A stretch of 9,744 nucleotides of DNA from Anaerobacillus sp. GTDB taxonomy: Bacteria; Bacillota; Bacilli; Bacillales_H; Anaerobacillaceae. A program made the position numbers and the translations under genes. Below are positions 4,191 through 9,744 of this stretch, piece by piece. A model generated the notes under the pieces. That model did no database searches and was not told the origin of the DNA. It saw only the letters and a list, made by a program, of their open reading frames with translations. The stretch spans positions 1 through 9,744 of the forward strand of contig SKOL01000297.1 in assembly GCA_007120055.1 (NCBI GenBank), written 5' to 3'. Position 1 is the first letter of the stretch. Every line of letters starts with the position of its first letter.

Positions 4191-4931
4191 ATGTTTTTCT
4201 CCGGCTCGATACAGGAAAAGAAATCAGATTATCTAAAAGGACTTTTAGCAGGTGTTAGTATCGCAATCGGTTATTTGCCTGTTGCTTTAACTTACGGCTT
4301 TATTGCTGAAACAACTGGCCTCACATTACTTGAGACGATCGCAATGAGTGCCTTCGTTTTTGCAGGCGCTGCTCAATATATGTCATTAAGTTTAATTGCT
4401 GTTGGAACAGGAGCATTTGAAATTATTTTTACAACGTTCATTATTAATATACGTCATTTATTAATGAGCACTGCAATCAGTGAAAAATCTGTTAAAGACC
4501 ATCCGATCATAAAGGGGCTATATGCTTTCGGAATGACCGACGAAGTATTTGCCGTTTCCTCGACAAAAGAAGGAAAGCTTACAAGTTCATATATTTTAGG
4601 GGTTGCTTCAATTGCATATTCAAGTTGGGTGATTAATTCCGGCATCGGTTATGCGATAGGTACTTCGTTACCGGCGACATTGCAACAAAGTATGTCGATT
4701 GCCTTATATGCATTATTCATCGCTTTATTAATACCATCGTTAAAAAAGCATCGAAAAATTGTTTGGCTCGCCGTTTTCGCAGCGGTGTTAAATTCAATCT
4801 TTACCTTATTCATTGCTACTGGCTGGGCAATTATTATTGCCACGTTAGTGTCAGCCATTGTGATTGAAATCATTTACTCAAAAAAACAAAATTTTTATAA
4901 ACAGTCAGATCATAAGAGTAAAGGAGCGTAA
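4191..4931 (+). CDS. azlC: AzlC family branched-chain amino acid exporter, large subunit
   Basis: A 246-residue polytopic membrane protein. AzlC with AzlD forms an exporter of branched-chain amino acids; in B. subtilis it is linked to 4-azaleucine resistance. Family signatures include GYLPVALTYGFIAE (27-40), FVFAGAAQYMSLSLI (55-69), the NIRHLLM segment (86-92) and TDEVFA (116-121), followed by C-terminal hydrophobic helices (about 165-185 and 190-228) and a basic tail. The length is normal. The start is ATG at 4191 with AAAGGGGA (4176-4183). azlD follows with only a few bases between, as is usual for the pair. The Lrp-like regulator AzlB found beside the B. subtilis genes is not present here, and the gene is preceded by repeat C instead. 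Confidence 0.93.
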   Translation: MFFSGSIQEKKSDYLKGLLAGVSIAIGYLPVALTYGFIAETTGLTLLETIAMSAFVFAGAAQYMSLSLIAVGTGAFEIIFTTFIINIRHLLMSTAISEKSVKDHPIIKGLYAFGMTDEVFAVSSTKEGKLTSSYILGVASIAYSSWVINSGIGYAIGTSLPATLQQSMSIALYALFIALLIPSLKKHRKIVWLAVFAAVLNSIFTLFIATGWAIIIATLVSAIVIEIIYSKKQNFYKQSDHKSKGA

Positions 4932-4937
4932 TTGCTA

Positions 4938-5243
4938 ATGTCTCAAACTATGCTTATCATCATCTTAGGGATGGCCATCGTGACATATATCCCACGAGTT
5001 TTACCTCTAGTAGCAATGAATGGAAAAAAATTACCACCAAAGGTAAAAGCCGTCCTGCAAAATGTCCCTTACGCAGCATTAGGAGCGCTCATTTTTCCAG
5101 GGATTCTTTTTATTCAAGATGATATTTGGTTCGGTATTATCGGCGGCACCACAGCAATAGTAATCGCTCTTTTAGGAGCTAACCTAATCATCGTTGTTAT
5201 AAGTGCCATTACAGTATTATCACTGTATTCAGTATTTTTTTAA
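4938..5243 (+). CDS. azlD: AzlD family branched-chain amino acid exporter, small subunit
   Basis: A 101-residue membrane protein, the small partner of AzlC. The family pattern is clear: an N-terminal helix with GMAIVTYIPRVLPL, a short polar loop (MNGKKLPPKVKAVLQNVPYAAL), then hydrophobic helices to the C-terminus. The start is uncertain between ATG at 4938 (11 bases after AAGGAG at 4921-4926) and an in-frame TTG at 4932 (5 bases after it); the difference is two residues. The ribosome binding site lies inside the end of azlC, so the two are co-transcribed and probably translationally linked. The protein ends on a hydrophobic stretch, as expected for the family. Confidence 0.9.
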   Translation: MSQTMLIIILGMAIVTYIPRVLPLVAMNGKKLPPKVKAVLQNVPYAALGALIFPGILFIQDDIWFGIIGGTTAIVIALLGANLIIVVISAITVLSLYSVFF

Positions 5244-5263
5244 CTCATTTATAAAGGGTTTTT

Positions 5264-5313
5264 CTACAAGCTTTCTTGCCTTTTTTAGTTGTAGCCAAGC
5301 ATTCGCTTGGCTA
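5264..5313 (+). other. Two mutually exclusive hairpins downstream of azlD
   Basis: TAGCCAAGC-ATTC-GCTTGGCTA (5292-5313) is a perfect 9-base stem with a tetraloop. It competes with CTACAA (5264-5269) pairing to TTGTAG (5289-5294), whose loop contains a small CAAG/CTTG stem and a T6 run (5281-5286). The T run precedes rather than follows the strong hairpin, so this is not a standard terminator. It may mark the end of the azlCD transcript or a processing site. Confidence 0.4.
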
Positions 5314-5354
5314 TCACTCTATCCGTAAAAAATGTTGTAAAGTATCATACCGAT

Positions 5355-5384
5355 TTGTTTTATGACGGTGTTTCGTACTACAAT
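5355..5384 (+). promoter_or_regulatory. Candidate promoter of the SWIM-like/SNF2 operon
   Basis: TACAAT (5379-5384) is a good -10. TTGTTT (5355-5360) is a weak -35 at 18 bases. The leader would be about 28 bases. No regulator site is apparent. Confidence 0.35.
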
Positions 5385-5417
5385 AGAAGGATACATTGAA
5401 ATTATAAGTGGTGACAT

Positions 5418-6725
5418 ATGGAAAAGATAAAATTGAACTTAATTACCGACCATTTAAATGAAGACCTTGAATCGACTTGGAAGCATTTCACAAAAGTTTT
5501 ACGTCCGTTTGTCGGTGACGTTTACCAAACACTTTCTAAATCAGGTCATTTTAGTCATGAGCAATTCGAAAACATCGTACAGCTTTTTTTCGAAGATTTG
5601 CAAAAAACTGCAGAAGATAAAAAAGATCAATATACAATCATCGCTATGACCGTTCTTACTGAGCAATTATTAAAAAAAGCCATCGATTATGATACTTACC
5701 GCTTCCGTCAAAATCGATTTTCTGCTTTTTTTAACGAGTTGTTGCACCAGGGATACCCTGTAATGAAGAGAGAAGCTACAAAGGCACGATCTCCTTTCTA
5801 TGATTGGTATACATCACTGTTATTTGATCAGTTGATTCATGGTGAGCAGACCTCTCCTATTGAAAAACTAGTGACGACATGGTTACTTTGTGAGGAACGA
5901 GAAAATATTTTAATTAAACATGCCGAAAAATTAATAAAAAATAATCGCAAGCAAAAATCGTTTTTTATAAAGCTTGCAAGTCTTTTATATTTACAAGCCG
6001 ATGACGGTGTACATTCATTAGCGTTATTAAGGGACCTTCAAGCGACAATGCACCATAGTGAATTAATCGATCATTTTCTTATTATGGAACAAAAACATGA
6101 ATTTGAGATGATGAAACATTGGTTTGAAATCTTCTTCCCTTACGATAAGCCAAAACAAGGAAGCACTCTAGGAAAATTATATGAAGAGATGTTAATAGAA
6201 ACAGGTACTGACGAAGAGAAATTAACAATTGTTTGGAAAAATTGGCTTCAGCAACCTTCTTTCTCAAGCTATATTTCAAGGGTAAAGAAATGTAACAAAA
6301 AGGAAAAAGAAAAAGTATTACATTTTATTATCCCACAGTTACAAGCAGATCTATATCGCGCGCAAACCGAAGCGACATATTATCAAATCGTAACAGAAGA
6401 AGAGCTTTTTGAAGAAGGGATTGAATCTCTTTTAACAGCTAAAAAAGAGGTCACAACGCTCTCGCCGGAAATTGAAAAACTAATAACAAATGTAATGAAA
6501 AAACGACCAGAATTGCTACTTCCTTTCTTACATCAAGTCGTCGAAAGATTAGTTCAAAAAAAGTCTAGAATTCATTATGTTGAAGCTGTTCATTATATTA
6601 AGCAATTAAAGCTCATATACGAAAAGTTAGATCAACAACAAACGTTTGCGTTTTATGTGTCAGGTATTAAACGGAGGTTTAAAACTTTTCGGGCGTTCAT
6701 TCAGGAGTTGAAAAAAATTGATTAA
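5418..6725 (+). CDS. SWIM zinc-finger-type partner protein lacking the SWIM finger
   Basis: A 435-residue, almost entirely helical cytosolic protein. Its C-terminal third (LPFLHQVVERLVQKKSRIHYVEAVHYIKQL..., then RFKTFRAFIQELKK) closely follows the helical tail I associate with bacillar SWIM zinc-finger proteins, such as YwqB, which sit beside a SNF2 ATPase. The C-x-C...C-x-H SWIM motif is not there: the protein has only two cysteines, C158 and C292, neither in such a pattern, and the N-terminus starts directly in helical sequence. The start is ATG at 5418 with a weak ribosome binding site (GTGGTGA, 5408-5414). It overlaps the SNF2 gene by eight bases, so the two are co-expressed and probably interact. 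The assignment rests on position plus C-terminal pattern; a generic helical scaffold is the alternative. Confidence 0.75.
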   Translation: MEKIKLNLITDHLNEDLESTWKHFTKVLRPFVGDVYQTLSKSGHFSHEQFENIVQLFFEDLQKTAEDKKDQYTIIAMTVLTEQLLKKAIDYDTYRFRQNRFSAFFNELLHQGYPVMKREATKARSPFYDWYTSLLFDQLIHGEQTSPIEKLVTTWLLCEERENILIKHAEKLIKNNRKQKSFFIKLASLLYLQADDGVHSLALLRDLQATMHHSELIDHFLIMEQKHEFEMMKHWFEIFFPYDKPKQGSTLGKLYEEMLIETGTDEEKLTIVWKNWLQQPSFSSYISRVKKCNKKEKEKVLHFIIPQLQADLYRAQTEATYYQIVTEEELFEEGIESLLTAKKEVTTLSPEIEKLITNVMKKRPELLLPFLHQVVERLVQKKSRIHYVEAVHYIKQLKLIYEKLDQQQTFAFYVSGIKRRFKTFRAFIQELKKID

Positions 6726-9700
6726 TAGTTACAACCCTAACCCGGTCATTATTCATTGTGGTCTATTGAGAAAGCGAATAGGCTATAGCCTATTCATTTG
6801 GGGTGAGCAAAAAAAGCATAAGAAATATGTAGATATTGAGCCTTTTAAATATCCGTTTCTTTATTCACCTTTTGAGTTAAAACTTTCTTTATTTCGAAAT
6901 CATCAACCTTCTTTTTATGGGACTTTTATTGAGACTTCTGAATGTCACATTCAGGTACCATTACAAAATCGTCTCTTTTACAGTGAGGCTGGAAATGTAC
7001 CGGTATATCACGTTCCATCAACGTATGAAACTCATTTATTCCCGATCAATGGTTTAGAAATTTCCATTGCGGAACTTGATCAATTCGTTTCATCAATTTT
7101 ACAATTAACAACGACATCACAATGGAAATTAGCTGATGACTTTCAATTCATACAGGCGTTTTTAAAAGCAGTTTTACAAGAAATTCAACAAGGGAACATC
7201 ATCCCAAATGAAAATGGAGAATGGGAAACTAGTAACTTCCCTTATCAACAATGGGAAGATAGTGCACCAACGTCTACTTTAGCGCTACACCCTGCCAATT
7301 ACTCTTTTAATGAAACAGCGATTGGCAATGTTTCATTAAAAGACTTTTCTATCGCATTTACAAATGCATATATTCATAAAGTAATGAATTCGGACCATGA
7401 AGTAAAAAAAGCTTACGATGTTCTTATACAAAACCAATCGAAAAACGTTAAAAATATGTTAGAACAGTTGCAAGAAGACGCACCTTTCTCACAATCTTTA
7501 GAAGCACACCAACAATTTCTAGAAAATATCGGTGCCGTTGAAGTGGCTCCTTTTAAGCTCGGAATTCGGGTAGAAGAGAAAAAATCATCCAAAGATGATC
7601 ACTGGCTAGTCACTTTATTTATTCAAGACCGTAACGATCCTACGTTAATGATTGATGTTAGTGATCTTTTAGTTGGTCATCATCCTTGGCGAGAAAACCC
7701 GATTACTTTTTTTAATGAAGCTTTAATAAAAGGGAAAAATCACATTCATCAATTTAATAAGTTCTCTTTAACTTCCCCCTCCTTTGAGGCTACCATCGAT
7801 GAGGTTTATGATTTTTTAACGGAAAATGAAGAAGCTTTTAACCAATTAGGAATTAAAATTCTCGTTCCAAGCTGGTGGCATAAAAAAGAAAATGATTTTT
7901 CCGTCACCTTAACGCAAAAAGATAGGATTGAAACGAGAGGAGAAGCTGAACCTTTATTAAATTGGCAAGCGATTGCTGACTTTAATTATTCAATATCAGT
8001 TGGCGGAATTACCGTTTCTGAAAAAGAGTTCCAACAACTCGTTGATCATAAACGACCAATTGTAAAGTTAAGAGGAAATTGGGTATATTGGGACGTTTCT
8101 ACGGCAGAAAAAATTCAATCAAAATTAATACAATATAAAGAAAAAAAGAAACTGACCTACATGGATGCTTATCAAATTCACCTCGAAGAAGATAAAAATA
8201 TAAAGTGGGAAACTCAATGGAACGACAAAATCAATGAGTTATTAGAAGACTTAGCAATACATACGTGGAAAAAAAGAACAATCCCCAAAGCGCTAAATGG
8301 GGCATTACGCGCTTATCAACAAGACGGATACTCTTGGCTATTAAATATGCGTAAAATTGGATTTGGGGCGTGTTTAGCCGATGACATGGGGTTAGGTAAG
8401 ACGATCCAGACGATTACCTATTTACTTGCCGTAAAAGAAGCAAGACAAGGTGATTTAAATGAGCCTTTTCTTCTTATTTGTCCTACATCGTTAATCGGAA
8501 ATTGGGAACACGAAATCAACACATTCGCTCCATCATTAAACATATATGTACACCACGGCCAAAATCGCTCTACTAAAGAACAGCTGGAAGATTCACTCCA
8601 TGAATATGATATTGTAATCACTTCCTACTCTCTATCTGTTCGTGATGAAGCGTTATGGATGTCCCGTACATGGGAAGCCCTTATTTTAGATGAAGCTCAA
8701 CATGTAAAAAACATTGAAACAAAGCAGCGAAGGAGTATAAAGCAAATTACCGCTGTTCATAGGATCGCCTTAACAGGAACACCAATTGAAAATCGCTTAA
8801 AAGAAATGTGGTCAATCATCGACTTATTAAATGACCATTTTCTTGGCTCATATCAACAATTCTCGAAACGATACATTAAAGAAATTGAAGGCGAAAAACA
8901 AAATAAAGAAAGGCTTCAAGAGCTAAAGCAGCTTATTTCTCCTTTTTTACTAAGAAGAACAAAACAAGACAAACACATCCACTTACAACTCCCTAGTAAA
9001 AAAGAAATCATTCATCGCGTAGGGTTAACTGTTGAGCAAGCTAGTTTATATCAAGCGGTCATTAACGACCTTTTTGATAAAATTGATCAAGTGTCGGAAA
9101 TGGAACGAAGAGCGCTTATTTTAAGTAGCTTAACAAAACTAAAACAAGTTTGTAATCACCCTGTTCACTACTTAAAAAATGGCGACGAGCTCGAAAACCG
9201 TTCAGAAAAATGGGAAAAACTAATGCTATTAGCTGAAACGATTGAATCGAATCAAGAAAAAGCACTAATCTTCAGTCAATATAAAGAGATGGGAGCGATC
9301 CTCAAAAAAGGGCTAGAGGCGAAATTCAATACCGAAATCCCTTTTTTACACGGAAGTTTAGAACGTCAAAAACGTGAGGCACTCATTTCTAAATTTACAA
9401 ATGAGGACATACCGTTTTTTATCCTATCTTTAAAAGCTGGTGGGGTTGGTCTTAATTTAACAGCAGCAACACACGTCATTCATTACGATCGTTGGTGGAA
9501 TCCAGCTGTTGAAAATCAGGCAACAGACCGTGCCTACCGTATCGGTCAAACCGAAGATGTCACCGTTCATAAACTATTAACTAAAGGAACACTTGAAGAA
9601 AAGATTCATTTAATGTTGGAGAAGAAACAAGCATTATCTGACCAGTTACTTAATACAAATGAAAACAAACTTTCTGAGCTTTCTACAGATGATTTAGAAC

Positions 9701-9735
9701 AATTTTTAACGTTACGCGTTTCTAATTTATCGTAG
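6718..9735 (+). CDS. SNF2-family ATPase/helicase (YwqA-like)
   Basis: A 1005-residue SNF2 ATPase, expected to translocate on double-stranded DNA using ATP and remodel bound protein. The N-terminal 360 residues are poorly conserved. A SNF2-associated domain follows at about 365-495 (around LGIKILVPSWW and FNYSISVGG). The motor begins with LRAYQQDGYSWL (530). Walker A is DDMGLGKTIQ with K561, and motif Ia is PTSLIGNWEHEI. The Walker B box is DEAQ (658-661), and motif III is LTGTPIENR (685-693). The second RecA lobe starts near KALIFSQY (848) and has GGVGLNLTAA, DRWWNP (924-929) and QATDRAYRIGQ (934-944) with both arginines. All motifs are intact and the length suits the family. The start is TTG at 6718, ten bases after AGGAG (6703-6707), inside the end of the upstream gene, which implies translational coupling. 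The stop lies nine bases before the window ends. Confidence 0.93.
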   Translation: MINSYNPNPVIIHCGLLRKRIGYSLFIWGEQKKHKKYVDIEPFKYPFLYSPFELKLSLFRNHQPSFYGTFIETSECHIQVPLQNRLFYSEAGNVPVYHVPSTYETHLFPINGLEISIAELDQFVSSILQLTTTSQWKLADDFQFIQAFLKAVLQEIQQGNIIPNENGEWETSNFPYQQWEDSAPTSTLALHPANYSFNETAIGNVSLKDFSIAFTNAYIHKVMNSDHEVKKAYDVLIQNQSKNVKNMLEQLQEDAPFSQSLEAHQQFLENIGAVEVAPFKLGIRVEEKKSSKDDHWLVTLFIQDRNDPTLMIDVSDLLVGHHPWRENPITFFNEALIKGKNHIHQFNKFSLTSPSFEATIDEVYDFLTENEEAFNQLGIKILVPSWWHKKENDFSVTLTQKDRIETRGEAEPLLNWQAIADFNYSISVGGITVSEKEFQQLVDHKRPIVKLRGNWVYWDVSTAEKIQSKLIQYKEKKKLTYMDAYQIHLEEDKNIKWETQWNDKINELLEDLAIHTWKKRTIPKALNGALRAYQQDGYSWLLNMRKIGFGACLADDMGLGKTIQTITYLLAVKEARQGDLNEPFLLICPTSLIGNWEHEINTFAPSLNIYVHHGQNRSTKEQLEDSLHEYDIVITSYSLSVRDEALWMSRTWEALILDEAQHVKNIETKQRRSIKQITAVHRIALTGTPIENRLKEMWSIIDLLNDHFLGSYQQFSKRYIKEIEGEKQNKERLQELKQLISPFLLRRTKQDKHIHLQLPSKKEIIHRVGLTVEQASLYQAVINDLFDKIDQVSEMERRALILSSLTKLKQVCNHPVHYLKNGDELENRSEKWEKLMLLAETIESNQEKALIFSQYKEMGAILKKGLEAKFNTEIPFLHGSLERQKREALISKFTNEDIPFFILSLKAGGVGLNLTAATHVIHYDRWWNPAVENQATDRAYRIGQTEDVTVHKLLTKGTLEEKIHLMLEKKQALSDQLLNTNENKLSELSTDDLEQFLTLRVSNLS

Positions 9736-9744
9736 CTAGAAAAG

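Noticed and set aside
4454..4873. Minus-strand reading frames inside azlC
   Set aside because: They lack ribosome binding sites and lie opposite a well-supported family gene; they are coding shadows.
6082..8621. Minus-strand reading frames inside the SNF2 operon (6082-6279, 8418-8621) and the out-of-phase plus frame at 5458-5649
   Set aside because: They are shadows of real genes, with no start signals and no family resemblance.
5418..9735. Anti-phage defence island built on the SNF2 ATPase
   Set aside because: No nuclease, methyltransferase, PLD domain or other defence effector lies beside it, and the pair resembles the ordinary chromosomal YwqAB-type locus.

Overview
The window looks like chromosome from a low-GC, endospore-forming Firmicute of the Bacillaceae. 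Three things point there: strong AGGAGG-type ribosome binding sites with frequent TTG or GTG starts, a Bacillus-type DUF1360 membrane protein, and an azlCD pair next to a SNF2 ATPase operon similar to Bacillus YwqA/YwqB. I see no tRNA, rRNA, CRISPR array, transposase or phage gene. I cannot name the genus from sequence alone.

Layout. Positions 1-1700 hold a GNAT acetyltransferase with a convincing terminator, then an unrecognised 199-residue cytosolic protein. Positions 1700-4190 hold four short genes separated by unusually complex intergenic DNA. These are a DUF1360 membrane protein (+) that meets a 64-residue ferritin-like helical protein (-) tail to tail on a shared TTAA, a hemerythrin-type di-iron protein (+) with an FNR-like box, and an 86-residue acidic protein of unknown function (-). 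Positions 4191-5243 hold azlC and azlD, a two-subunit branched-chain amino acid exporter. Positions 5418-9735 hold a translationally coupled pair: a helical protein resembling the C-terminal part of SWIM zinc-finger proteins but lacking the finger, then a complete 1005-residue SNF2-family ATPase.

The most unusual content is not coding. Two copies of a 200-base dispersed repeat (2523-2722 and 3421-3620) lie as direct repeats around the hemerythrin gene. A clearly related third copy (about 3903-4120) and a probable degraded inverted copy (about 1698-1820) lie nearby. Each full copy has a long hairpin whose loop is conserved while its arms differ but stay complementary, then a TTTTCATACAA-like segment, then a G-poor, C-rich tract built from CCAAC, CTTTCCA and CTAACCAAC words. 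The family occupies divergent promoter regions as well as gene ends, so a plain terminator role does not explain it. I know of no named element it matches.

Functionally, the hemerythrin gene with its FNR-like box and tandem palindromes suggests oxygen- or NO-linked control of a di-iron protein. AzlCD exports amino acids. The SNF2/SWIM-like pair probably acts on DNA or nucleoprotein as a motor with its partner. I found no convincing evidence of a defence system.
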